From the NCBI GenBank assembly GCA_036346205.1, contig JARFJB010001495.1, positions 2,271,001-2,335,000 on the forward strand: a stretch of 64,000 bases of DNA, read 5' to 3'. The notes below the pieces were generated by a model. It made no database searches, was not told the origin of the DNA, and saw only the letters and a list, made by a program, of their open reading frames with translations. Shown here in pieces: positions 35,201-46,603 of the stretch; positions within the stretch are counted from its first letter, which is position 1; the number at the start of each line of letters is the position of its first letter. The position numbers were made by a program, and so were the translations under genes. This DNA comes from Vesta saturnalis (taxonomy: Eukaryota; Arthropoda; Insecta; Coleoptera; Lampyridae).

Positions 35201-36619
35201 CGTCACAATCATTATTATTGTTTTATTATTATTTATCACTGTTATTGATAACACCGCCTCGAAAAATAGATAAGGGCGTTGCTGTCTGTTGGCAAAATTC
35301 ATGATAAGGGTAGTGGAAAGCGACAGTTTGTATTTCTCTCAGTAAACTAAATACTAAAGTTGCACGAGATAGGTTGTCCAGTCGATTAAAAAATTTAAAA
35401 GTGGCGAAAATAGCTGATTAAACCATAATATTGAGGGGCCTGTGTGTGCTGGAAAACGCATTATTAACACAGGTCATTGCAAAGATGTATGCGGTGCATG
35501 TATTTCGACTTGTGTGCTTCTAATTAGTTACCGAGACACGCACCTAGACCATGTGCAATTATTGTAAACACCAATCCTAGGAATAAACCAGGGCAACATT
35601 AGACAGCTATTTACATCGATAAAAATGGTATTTGTATTTTAGGTTTTGACCTTCCTAGGAGACTTGGACGTAGGTATGGCAGATATACTGTAACTGTTGC
35701 AATAGGTCTTAGCAACCCTCGCCAGCAAAAGGACTTTATTTCAAAAATGGATACAAACTTCTGTCAAAAGGACGTTAGATACATACACAAGATTGGAAAC
35801 CTCGAGACCCTTAAACTTCAATCCACTTTCATTTCGTTAATCAGTTTTGTAAGTTGCACGTTGTTTCTTAATTTTAATTTGAGATATTTCTTCGAACTAA
35901 ATTAAACTTAATTAGTTAAAATAAAGCTTAATGAGCACAAATCAAAATAATTGAGCTAACAGCATTTTTCCCCTAGAGAGAAAAAATAAAAAATGGCCTA
36001 TTCCTTCAGTTTCCTGTAATTCCTATATTTTGGAAGTTAGAAAAAATTATTTTACGTAAAATTCAATGCTAGCAATCAATTTTTATACACCTTTCTATAA
36101 CCGTGCTGTAACTCAAACATAGTTTTTTATAATTGAAAGCATAGTCGACTTGAAAAAATATATATTTTTTCAGGCTTTCCGAAAATATATAATATGTGGT
36201 ATTTGTTTTCCATAATTATCTACAACAAATTTTACTTTTTTATTAATACTTAGCCCTATTGTAATAAATAAGAAAAAAATATAGTCGCTTGGCATTTGTA
36301 GTTCATTTGTTTGGAAAATTTTATTGCCAAAATAGGTTCGTCTCCATTCTTCCTCTTAATGCCACTTTAAAATTCTTGAAAATAAATGTGAAAACGGCAT
36401 AATGCGCCATCTACCAAAAGTATGACACACTAAACAATCGATGCAACGAAAATTCAAACGCAGCAAACCTTCAATAACGCTTACAATGTCTCAAACGGCA
36501 CCACCAAATATAAAAACTTTTAGACGGTTATTAAATTATTACTAAATTATATGTGTTAAATACATACATTTCACGTTGAAAGATAATTTAACGGAATTCG
36601 TTTCATTTCTCACGCCTCG
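35201..36619. other. Unassigned, with one stray satellite-like monomer
   Basis: No coding motif recognised. The segment CTTCTGTCAAAAGGACGTTAG (about 35758) matches the core of the degenerate tandem repeats at 38.1-38.8 kb, so it is probably an outlying monomer. The rest is AT-rich. Confidence 0.4.
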
Positions 36620-36990
36620 ACCTACAAATTTTTAAAATGACACCGTTGACGAAGACGTCAGTCTTAGTGTGGAAAGAGTGGAAGCAAATCACGAAGTTTC
36701 TTCATCGGAAATTGGAAGAAATGTTTCGCTATAACTACAAATCGTATCAGTATCATAAGAACCAATATTTGAAACCTGAAGATTTACCTAGAAGGCGCGA
36801 GTTTTGTCAGTGGTGTTCTTAGGAAACAAACTGAAGTCCAAAATGTTAGCTATAACATTATTTGGAATAATGAAGCACACGTGTGAAGTCGATGTAATAA
36901 ACCGAATAACCGTTATTGGGCAAACGAAAATCTGCGTTTAACCATAGCTAGGCGTGCCCAAAGGACACAATTTGGAATATTTTCTTGATA
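36620..36990 (+). pseudogene. Mariner transposase fragment
   Basis: In changing frames the sequence gives VSSSEIGRNV, YHKNQYLKPEDLPRRREFCQ and then IIWNNEAHV plus NNRYWANENLRL, the region from the end of the helix-turn-helix to the first catalytic motif of DUF4817-type mariners. The usual TDE/SDE is NNE, so the first Asp is lost. No ends were found. Confidence 0.7.
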
Positions 36991-37305
36991 GCATTCCTCC
37001 AGCAGAGTATTCTGCATTATGACAAAATTTCAAATAAAATCCTATATTAACTCAATGGTAAGACTATCTTATTTACATAAATAATCGCCCTCATGAAACA
37101 TAAATTTACTAAAAATCTACAATATGACCAATATCAATAAGATAAAACTGTCGACCAGTCCGCCATTATGCACATGCCAATTAAAAAAAAAAATAATAAA
37201 AATATGGCGAGTGTAAATATTATCAGGTTGATCTATGTTTCGCGAGTTGCAAGTCAGGCGGCCCAGCTTCTAGAAATGGGGTCCAAGGCTGAGCCCCAGA
37301 TGGTG
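36991..37305. other. Unassigned spacer
   Basis: No recognisable feature between the mariner fragment and the tandem duplication. Confidence 0.4.
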
Positions 37306-37655
37306 GAAATGGGGGCCTTGACCTTAGCGACTTGTTGGCTAGTTTCTTTTGTTTTGAAAATGTCCGACTCAATTGTTTATTTATAAGTGTACACTATTTG
37401 TACTAACACATAGTTTATTAATTAAATTAATTTCTTGATTTTCCTAGTGTTTGTTACACTTATTCGTATTTATTGGGGGTCTTGACCGAACCCTCAGAGG
37501 CTTGTTGGCTAGTTTCTTTTTTTTTTTAAATGTCCGACTCAATTGTTTATTTATAAGTGTACACTGTTTGTACTAATACATAGTTTATTGATTAAATTAA
37601 TCTCTTGATTGGCCTAGTGTTTGTTACACTTATTCATATTTATTATTATACCGTA
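37306..37655. repeat. Tandem duplication of a roughly 175-190-bp unit
   Basis: GGGGGCCTTGACC...CTTGTTGGCTAGTTTCTTTT...AATGTCCGACTCAATTG...CACTTATTCGTATTTATT at 37306-37475 is followed by a second copy, GGGGGTCTTGACC...CACTTATTCATATTTATT, to 37645. The copies are about 90% alike by eye. No coding content recognised. Confidence 0.85.
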
Positions 37656-37990
37656 AGATGGCCTTGTAAACTATACCATGACTTCTAATTATACCGCAGG
37701 ATAGTGCTACAAAATGTATGCTAAATCACAAGTTGGCTCTGAAAGTCGTATGTTAACTTTTAGTTATACCATAAGACGGCTCTACCTGCTCGAAAGGGGA
37801 TCTCTGTTAGAAATTGGGAGCCACACGGACCGTAGCCGCTGTAAAATGGAGCACAGACCAGTGTTCTTTCGCACTGTTATTTCTAATTATATATCAAGAC
37901 GATTTAGAAAGTTGTGTTCTAGCTTGTAATTATGTTACACGCGTGTGTTGAACCTGTATACTAACTTGTAATTATACCAAAAAAAGTTAT
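37640..37990. repeat. Degenerate repeats with AATTATACCGTAAGATGGC core
   Basis: Variants of TTATACC(G/A)(T/C)A(A/G)GA(T/C)(G/A)GC occur near 37647, 37690, 37759, 37886 and 37968 at irregular spacing. They look like the remains of an old tandem array next to the 175-bp duplication. Confidence 0.5.
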
Positions 37991-38109
37991 TAATAGATTA
38001 ATACATTTACTTATAGTACAAGAGAGACAACTAATTGACCCTTAAGAGGTTGTAAGAGAGATGGTTGACCTTAGATGTTGAAAACGTTTTTCATCGTCAA
38101 AAAAAGGTT

Positions 38110-38850
38110 TTATTTCAAGATGTTGATTTCCGTCAAAAGAATGTAAAACATAATTCGTTGTGCACATCCTTTGTGAAACCGTATAATATGTTGCTGACGT
38201 TAAATCGGTATCAGCCAGAGGATCCTAGATAGAGAAACAAGATGCAAGTCTGAGAAGTTGATTTGAAATCAGCTTCTGCCGAAAGGACCTTAGGCACGCA
38301 AACAACAAACAATATACACCAAAAGATCACAGATACAGACATGGGGTGCACGCCCGAGATGCCGATTTCAAGCTGAATGCTGTTACCGAAACCTACATAT
38401 GTCAAAAGGACCTATATACAGATGCAGCTCTCACTGAAACCAGAATCTGCCAAAAGCACCTAGATACGGATGCAACCCTCGAAATACAAATCAATCAGAG
38501 AAAATTTACACTCGCCAATTTTTTCTCCTTAATTTTATTTTTTACTTAACTGTAGTCTGCGAATTAATCACCGTAATTTAAAGTATTACATTACAGCTTA
38601 GCGTTATTAGTACAGCCGAACCAGATGTTGCAAACGAGCTGAAGTCAGCCCTGACCAAAAGAACATTAGATCCACAGTCAAGATTCAAGATGCGAATCCT
38701 AGATACCTAGTTGAAGCCAACTTCCATCAAAAGGAATGGTGACCTGGCGGGGTTCCGATTCAAAACGACTTAGATACGTCGTTTTTCAGAACCCCGCCAG
38801 GTCACCACCTTTGATGGAAGTTAACATAACCTCAATACTGGAACGGACTC
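38110..38850. repeat. Degenerate tandem repeat, unit about 45-50 bp
   Basis: Variants of CTTCTGCCAAAAGGACCTTAG followed by ATACAGATGCAA occur at about 38120, 38270, 38395, 38445, 38650 and 38725, often with GAAGTCA or GAAACC before them. Open frames in the area (38346-38549) come from the repeat. The array is badly eroded. It may be an old satellite; a monomer also occurs at 35758. Confidence 0.6.
38720..38821. other. Near-perfect 100-nt hairpin
   Basis: ACTTCCATCAAA...GGTGACCTGGCGGGGTTC (38720-38754) is mirrored by GAACCCCGCCAGGTCACC...TTTGATGGAAGT (38789-38821). Inside, AAAACGAC (38762-38769) pairs with GTCGTTTT (38778-38785) around an 8-nt loop. Only a few small bulges interrupt a stem of about 42 bp. 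It sits in the last units of the degenerate array. The shape resembles a hairpin-RNA or pre-miRNA precursor, but it could equally be a palindromic rearrangement of the array. Confidence 0.8.
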
Positions 38851-39832
38851 TTGTGAAACGGACCTAATAAATACGGTCAACTATAGTTGGCTTTATACGT
38901 TTATGTTAATAGCAGGATTATTTTGCGTTTTCATATTTTGCATATTTCATAAAATTGTTTTAACATTTCAAATAATTAACCATTCACTGAGAACAACTGT
39001 AATTGATATTGAAACGTTTAAATTTATATAAAACATAAATATAAAAATACACGATTTAAAAACCCAAAAGATAAGTATTTTAATTTGTTCAAAGTATGAA
39101 AATAGGTTATAAGCACACTGGACAATGACTACTGCAATACGGATACGTTGCATGTCAACCGAGCAAGCATTTTCAAAACGAACCACTCGTGTTTGAACAA
39201 CTATGTATTTTCTATATTTATAAACGTAGTGTTATCACAACTGTATATGTGTTTTGTGTAAATATTTATAAACACAATTGTAGTTTGAACTAAAATAACT
39301 AAATCGAAATTCTAAAAGGGACATAAAATAATGTATTCTTTTGTGGAGGCTTAACGAGTCCAACCTAATATGTTAATTAAATTAAAATACCTTCATAAAA
39401 ATCCTAATGGCGTTATATCACGATAGTACTAAATAAGGGAAAGTGACACACATAAACATCATATTCTTTAAAACTATTTTTTTAACACAAAGTGGTAAAA
39501 ACTTAATTAAGTTCAATTACACAATCCGTTTGCTTAAGCAATATTTAAGCAGATTAGATTATAATTATACAAACAACGGCTACTATGCACTTTATATAAC
39601 TCAAAACGCTCACAAACCGATGTTACTTTAATAATTAGCAATTTTTCAAGTTAAAAATCATACGAATACTTACCGAAATGATCAAAACTGTTAATAGAAG
39701 TGGATTAACATGGGATGTTAGATAATGGATAAAATTATTTTTAAAATAACATTATACCGTAATTTTAAATTTAAAAATTTCATTCAAAAATGCAAAGATT
39801 TTAAACAAAATTATTGGAACATTGAACATATT
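38851..39832. other. Unassigned AT-rich sequence
   Basis: No motif recognised. It borders the 3' end of the hAT transposase gene, so it may contain the undetected end of that element. Confidence 0.4.
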
Positions 39833-40324
39833 TTAACAGAACTGGACTTGACGCGCTTTGTTTTTTGAAAATTGTTGTATTAACGTTTCAATGTCTAACT
39901 CTTGCATTAAAGTAGACTCCATTGAAATGATGGCAAGATTTTCCAATCGTTCTTGTACCATAGTAGAACGTAAATAGTTTTTAATGATTTTTAGTTTGGA
40001 AAACGATATTTCTGCTGTGGCTATAGCAACTGGCATTGTCAATAAAATTCGTAATGCCACATAAATGTTTGGGTAAGAAAAATGTAAATTATTGGTTACA
40101 ATGTAATTTGGCGTAGTAATTGGAGAATAAGTGACACTTTTTTCAAAATTCTGCAAAAACTGCAATTCTTGCATAAGTTCTATTCCATTTGTATCAAATT
40201 CATTTCGATTTTTATCACTTAATATACCCTCAAGTTTTGTACAAAACTCTACTGTTCCATAAAAATTAGAAAATTGCCGCATGAGTAGATAACAGTTCGA
40301 ATTAAAATTTAAAAAAACAACGTA

Positions 40325-42671
40325 CAGGGTGGTTCATTTTCGATGTTTCCTTGTGGGAAGTATCCTTTCTATTACAGATAGACAAAAAGTAATGTGGGAT
40401 CCTTGTACTCGATTTTGGTGTTAATGAAGATCCAATAGTCATAATCAAGATATCTCTGACCGTTATTGTGCAATTATCCAAAATTGAAAATGACGATTTT
40501 GAAAAACTTGAATAATTTTTTTATTTCTAAATGTATCCACAAACTGTAAAAACATTCTTAAGGGACTTTTTAAAGTAGAATCCGTGAGTGGATTCTCATT
40601 TTTAATACCTCCTTAATTTAAAAAGATATGACATAAAGTTGTATTTTTTTATATGGAAACCATAGTTGGCTATAACATTTTTAAATGACATTTTTTTGTG
40701 CTTTTAAAAAATATTTAACACCTCTATGCTATTTTAATAATTAATTGATTTTTTTAAGTTTTTCTTATTTATTAAGGATAACAGTTGGCTTAGTAAACCA
40801 GGTATGAAATTGAAGGAAGATATTCTACCCAAAAAAAGGAGATTTTACTTCCAGTAAAATATTTGAGAGACATTTTGTAATTCAAATAAGTTTAATTGCA
40901 ATGCTGTTCTTGTGGAATGGTAACAAATTATAAAATCTAAAGATTGAATATAAAATTATCAAAAAACCTCAAATGCAAATTGAAATGAAATGCAAATAAG
41001 CAATATAACATCATCAGAAATTATGAAAAGCTAACAGCAAATCAATTTTTATACATTTAATTCTATAAACGAAAAAAATATGAACACAAAATATTAATAT
41101 AAAAAACACACTAAAACTACAAATATTTTTCAAACTGTGCGCCCTCTTTTTGGATGTAGACTTCGCATCGTCTTCTAATTGAATTTATAGAGTTATATAT
41201 AGATAATGGTGTTAATTGTGTAAAAGCCACACGAATACTTTCTTTTAACTCATTCACGCTATTATTAGTTCTTTTGCATGTAAGGTTTTTGAAAAAACCT
41301 CATAAAAAGAAATCTAGAGGCGAAAGATCGCGTGAACGAGCAGGTCACAAAATTGGTGCTGTCGTTCCCATCCAGCTATTCAGAAAACGTAAATTTAAGT
41401 AGTCACTAACTACACGAGAATTATGCGCGGGAGCTCCGTCTTGTTGAAATATGACATTGTAATATTGTGCTAAAGGAAGACTATCTAGAAATCCCTCCAA
41501 ACGAATTCGTAGAATATCGAGATATTTCATTGAGTTTAATGTTCCTTCATACATGTGATAATAAAAACGTCCGTTTTTAATGCAGCACCACACATTTATT
41601 CCAAATTTACTTTACCTGCTGCGGACAACACTGACATGAGCGTTAGTATCTGCCCAGCAAGGTAAATTGTGATTATTAAAAATACCATCACTACTGATAT
41701 GCGCCCCGTCATGCAATAGAGTTTCAAAAATTAGGTATATTTTGGCACTGACTTATATACCAGTTACAAAACATAGTACGCCGCCTTCTGTCGTCTATAG
41801 TCAAAAAATGTTGTTTCCGAAATCTATAGCAATGAGATTTGTGTTTCTTTAAAATTCGAAGGGCTTTACTTCGAGACACGCCTAGATTAACCATTTGTCT
41901 AGATAACGGTTGGTTCTGCTTCGACTTGTCCTAAAGGCGACCATTGAATTTTCTTCAGAATTTCGTTTAAAATAAATTTTTGGCCTGGGATTTTTAAAAG
42001 AACCAAATTCAATTAAATTTTTCTGTAACCTAAAATTAATTAAGATATAATTGTTTTGAGCTAGAAAAGTTTTAATTTATATTAACTATGTCGTTCAAAA
42101 ATATTTTTATTTGGCTGCTGCCTTTCAGGAAAATTTTGTAAATATAATTCCCATGCCACATTCTTATCACCTTCGGATAATATAAAACAATTTAACATGC
42201 AACATTTTTCTGAATTTGTATAATTAGGCATGTTAATAACTAAATTCAAAGATCACTTTGTTGCACACTTCTAATTTTTAATTTATTATTTGACATATAG
42301 GTATTATTTGCTTTTACTTAAATAATTCTCAGCCTCCTACGCCTACTGTGTATTCTTAATCTAAAACGTAAATAAGAAAAGCTTAAAAAATCAATTAATT
42401 ATTAAAATAGCGTAGAAGTGTTATATAAGAAGTGTTATATGTCATAGCCAACTATGGTTTCCATATAAAAAAAAATCAACTTTATGTCATATCTTTTTAA
42501 ATTAAGGAGATATTTTGGCTAATTGCGCAATAACGGTCAGAGATATCTTGATTATAACTATTGGATCTTAATTAACACCAAAATCGAGCACAAGGACCCC
42601 ATATTACTTTTTGTCTATCTGTAATAGAAAGGGTACTTCCCATAAGAAAACATCGAAGATGAACCACCCTG
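40325..42671. mobile_element. Tc1/mariner with 300-450-bp inverted arms, inside the hAT gene
   Basis: TA flanks both ends (40323-40324 and 42672-42673). The inverted ends start CAGGGTGGTTCATTTTCGATG. Homology runs through AGATATC(T/A)CTGACCGTTATTG to about 40775 on the left and 42375 on the right; the right arm lacks a 150-bp block. A minus-strand transposase lies in the middle. The insertion falls between codons for KFKV and the next conserved stretch of the hAT protein, so it came after the hAT gene. Confidence 0.95.
41130..41760 (-). pseudogene. Mariner transposase of the 40.3-42.7 kb element
   Basis: Minus-strand frames read LHDGAHISSDG (degenerate first-Asp region), NLPCWADTNAHV, INVWCCIKNGRFYYHMYEG, FQQDGAPAHNSRVVSDYL (second Asp), then PARSRDLSPLDFFL (third Asp present) and IRVAFTQLTPL with a C-terminal RRRCEVYIQKEGAQFEKYL. 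Two Trp codons (in PIL-W-PARS and FFL-W-GFF) are TGA, and there is a stop near SKFG. The N-terminal helix-turn-helix is not readable. Close to intact in the C-terminal half but dead. Confidence 0.85.
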
Positions 42672-43889
42672 TACTTTAAATTTTAAATTTTCATTTTGTA
42701 TTGGTGCATCGCCACCTTCGTAACTAAATTGTTTTGTAACTTTTCGAGGTATTAAAACGTCTTCATCTTTAAATTTTGGATCGATATCTAATAAAATCGC
42801 GACTTTCCTAGCTTCTTCTAGTAAATCGTTAAAACTGAACTGAACGACAGTTTTTAAAAAAATCAATTAAATTACTTAAACCAGCACACGCTTGCACAAT
42901 ATTAAAATTTTGAGTTTGTAAAATTTTGGACACTATATTAACTTTGCTTAATATATTATACCATAAAATCATCATGCATACAAATTCAATTTTCGATCAA
43001 TGATCGAATTTTCCGATCATTTCGATTTCAAAAAGTTGCCATTATTTTTTGCATATAATTTATTAGTAGTACCTCGTTCAGACAAAAATTGAACCGTATA
43101 AAATATACGCTCAATAACGGCATGCCAATATTTTGTTTCTTTATTGAATATCTTTTATACTTCAGAATCAATAGTTTTATTCTTTTTCACTCGATTTAAA
43201 AGATCTGTCGATTGCTTCAAATTCTGGAAATGTAACTTTCTTTTTTCGTGATAACTTAAATATTCACTTAAATGATGCCAATAATTAAACCCATTAGTGT
43301 TACTTAATTTTACATTAACGATTGTGCAATAAAAACAATATACAGAATTCGTTTACTATAGAATATAACAATAATTTTTTTTTCATATTTTTCATTATTA
43401 TGTAAAATTCTAGTAAACTACGTGTCAGAAAACTTACGTCCTGATTTGTCTTTAGGGTAAATCTGATTTTCAATCTGATAATGACCTGGTCCATTAGTTG
43501 CTAATAATTGAACATGATGGGGAAATAAAACTTTTGGCCATAACCCTGGATCCTTAGAAAGTGGCAAACATTACTTTTCACCGTCATCAAGTTTACAATC
43601 TTTGCTAGAAGTTGATTGTAGCTGAATATTGACACTGCCTTCAAATTCCTCCTACAGCGGTTCTTCATCAATAGTTGAGCACACTGTAGGAGTCAAGAAA
43701 TCGGACATCATTTGGCTGCTGCTTGGTTCAGTTTCTAATTCCGCCGTTGATGTAGAAAGAAGGTCTTTGTTTTCTTGGGAAATGGTTGGTTTTTGAAAAA
43801 ACGTTGTTATTTTTGCATTAATCTTTTCTAAGTTTTCTTCTCGTTTGCATATCCGAAAAGTTTCTTTTTTCTTTTTTCCCCTTTAGACA

Positions 43890-45079
43890 TATTTTATTAA
43901 TTGCAAAAATAAGTCAATCATGAAAATTAATAAAACTTTAAAGGAGTTTTTTTAAAACAAAATGGGTAACAATTAAAAATATTTAGTGCTTAAAATTGAA
44001 AAAAAATTAATTATAAACAGTTACTTTTCCACCAAACTGATTACAAAACTTATTTAACTTACCTTAGCTTAGCTTTTAAGTAATTAATTCGAACTAATAA
44101 CTAACTAAGTAATAAACGATTAAACGAACACAAAATTTACTAAGTAAATAAATATCACTATAAAATTATTTCTTCTTGACTATTTATCAAACGGTATAAT
44201 ATAATAAATATAAAACAAATCTATCAAGTAAACTCTTATTATTTAGGTGATCGAAATACAATTCACAGAATGCAAGTTACAACACGAATAATTGTATACT
44301 CATTAAAATACAAGTTGAAACGTAACACGACAAATGACTAAGCATTTATTATGATTAAAGAATGATTTATTTATGTTTATTATTATTTTTTTAACAAAAT
44401 AAAACTCGGTGAAATTGCACGCAGAAAACTGTAATTATTGTAAAACAATAAATAATTACTAGTGTTTTCGTTTTCAAATGACGAGAACACAATTTAATTT
44501 TTATGTATTGTTGAAAATTTATAAATTGAGAGGCATCGACAGGCGCCCTTGCATCCACGGCGCCCTCGTGCAACGTACGAGTTGCCCATATGGGCGGCGC
44601 GGGCCTGAACGACTATCTTTTTCTGCCGCATTTAACATAGAAATGCAAGTTTGGCTTTTGAGCGTTCTAACTTATCCAGAGAACACGTTGTAGCCGTTGC
44701 GACATTACAAGTTAGTTTAAACATCCACAAAGCGATACATTATCGTCCAGAACGCGCATTGGTTTCACTCACTGAACATTTTCTGCCTTTGCGTGTACAA
44801 TTAATACATAACATTAAAGCTAGAGTTTCTGTAAGTTACGCGTTAGTTTATGACAGATAAACTAATTCCCAGCCCTCAACATTCGGACACTACCTCTGTT
44901 GATTTGCGGCTTAAATAAACGTAGCATCGTCATTGAAGATTAGATTTGGAACAAAAAATCATATTCTGCATTTTCTCCATTTGTACACACAACAGTACGG
45001 TCGATCATGATCATCCATAGAAATGACTGGTATAATTACTTGTAAACGATACGGTTTCAAACCCATATATTTATTTTTT
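43890..45079. other. Unassigned sequence with a GC-richer patch
   Basis: AT-rich upstream flank of the hAT gene up to about 44470, then a GC-richer stretch (44530-44760) with overlapping short open frames of unknown nature. No family recognised. Confidence 0.4.
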
Positions 45080-45720
45080 AGGGACTTAATCATTGTTTTT
45101 GGCCAAATACGCCTAAAAGACTTATTCATACACGTTTCTTTGAGAAACGGGCTAAACGCATTGCCTAAATGGAGAGGAACAAACATTTATGGTTTTAATC
45201 CGTTGATTATCACGCACGAGCCATACACTTAATTTATTTACAAATTTTGTTGAGAAAACGCCTTTGTCTTTAAGGTAAAGAATGAAATAATCATTGTTTT
45301 AGGTCAAACCTGCCCAAAAACTTTATTTATACTACTAATTTCGTTGGGGAAACGGCAAAACGTATTTTTTCGGCGGACAAGAACGAATTTCTATATTTTT
45401 CTGGGGGGTTGGTCTTCGTTTTAGACAAAAATGTCCAAAAACTATTACCGGCCAAATTCGTCTGACAAACGATCAAACGGATTACTTCGATGGACTTTTA
45501 TAGTTTTAGTTTTACCAAGTTTGTTATAAAAATGACCAAACGCTTTGCCCCGATGAGTAAGAACTATATTTTATTACTTTAAAGTGTTAGTCACTATTTG
45601 GTACCAAGTATACACAGAATCAATTTTTATAGAACAATTTCGATAGGGAAACGGCTAAAGAGTTACTTTGATACAAATTTCATGTTTTAATGTGCTGGTT
45701 ATTATTAGAATCTATCAGAT
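45080..45720. repeat. Degenerate tandem repeat, unit about 115-120 bp
   Basis: The series ATCATTGTTTT(T/A)GG(C/T)CAAA, (C/G)CC(A/T)AAA(A/G)ACTT, TTT(C/G)(T/G)TTG(G/A)G(A/G)AAACG(G/C)C, AAACG(C/G)(A/T)TT, G(A/G)AC(A/G)A(A/G)AACG and TTTAT(A/G)GTTTTAA recurs about five times (near 45090, 45290, 45415, 45530 and 45640) with heavy drift. Open frames here result from the repeat. Probably an eroded satellite or local amplification. Confidence 0.55.
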
Positions 45721-46603
45721 CCGTAATATTTATTTATAAATAATTTTGTTTGCAGAATGATATATGGGTATTGTTTTACGCAACAAAGTTTTACTAGTTT
45801 AATTAGTCTTTGGTAATAAACGAAATTTTACAGCCCGCTTAATTCATTTTAGTAACTAAGAATTATTAAGACTGGAGAAGATTCTGGAATATACGCGTAT
45901 TAACAAATGTTTTACTTTATGGTGTAATTACTGCTTGTTTCACTTGTTTTCTATTAAAAGCGTAACTAAACTTGTCAATCTTTGTTGTTAAATAGAGCTT
46001 CTCGGACAGCTTTAATGAGTTTAAGCTTTGAAAACCATATTTTCATTACTTTCAGAGAATTCACAATCTGTCAATAATGGAATCTATGTTTTATGTAAAG
46101 TCGAGCCACTTTTACTTCAGTAATATAAACTTGGTGTCGCTTCTATTTCTATTTCTTCTGCAGATTTCGGTATATCTTATATTGTTATTAATCTTTACTT
46201 TAAACGTAGACTTCTCTGTTCCGTGTGCATTTGATTTTGTGCTTTTGCCAACCTGTAGTTATAAAGAAATGGCCACCGTATTTATACATGAACCAACTGC
46301 CGTGTACATACTTAATATAAGATTCAAAAGTACGCTGGCATCACCAGCCCATAAAAATTTTTTTTTTTAAATGTTTCGCATAAGTCATATATGTGTAATA
46401 AAGCATTGCACTCTCACAAACAACGGATCATCAAAATCAAAGCCATTAAAATCAAAATTGCAAAAATATTGTCAAAGCGAAAACGTATCATTAAATAAGG
46501 TTAAATTCTTCTGATTTAATTTGTATGTTATAATTTTATGAATTTTTTCTACTCCATATACGTAACACTCGAATAACAACTCTCTACTATATGTGTAAAT
46601 TTG
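45721..46603. other. Unassigned; one 97-codon open frame
   Basis: A plus-strand frame at 46077-46370 has a hydrophobic Leu/Ile/Phe-rich stretch that could pass for a membrane segment, but it matches nothing known. In AT-rich DNA such a frame is expected by chance. Otherwise nothing was recognised. Confidence 0.35.

Larger units (their letters stand above)
39833..43889 (-). pseudogene. hAT transposase (ZMYM1-like), deleted and split by a mariner
   Basis: From a minus-strand ATG near 43889 (MSKGEKRKKK) the decayed frames show a TTF-type zinc finger region (GLWPKVLFPHHVQLLATNGP, about 43550-43490). Then, with the first half of the RNase-H-like domain missing, they read LSKVNIVSKILQTQNFNIV, SFNDLLEEARKVAILLDIDP and RKVTKQFSYEGGDAPI (42866-42690). 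A mariner (40325-42671) interrupts the gene. It resumes with the C-terminal dimerisation domain at 40282-39833: YPNIYVALRILLTMPVAIAT, AEISFSKLKIIKNYLRSTM and QERLENLAIISMEST, as in hAT ZMYM1-like proteins. Terminal repeats were not found. Confidence 0.85.

Noticed and set aside
39833..43889. Domesticated ZMYM1-like host gene
   Set aside because: Stops, a deleted catalytic half and a mariner insertion show it is a dead hAT element.
46077..46370. 97-codon hydrophobic frame as a small membrane protein
   Set aside because: AT-rich DNA often gives such Leu/Ile/Phe-rich frames; no further support was found.
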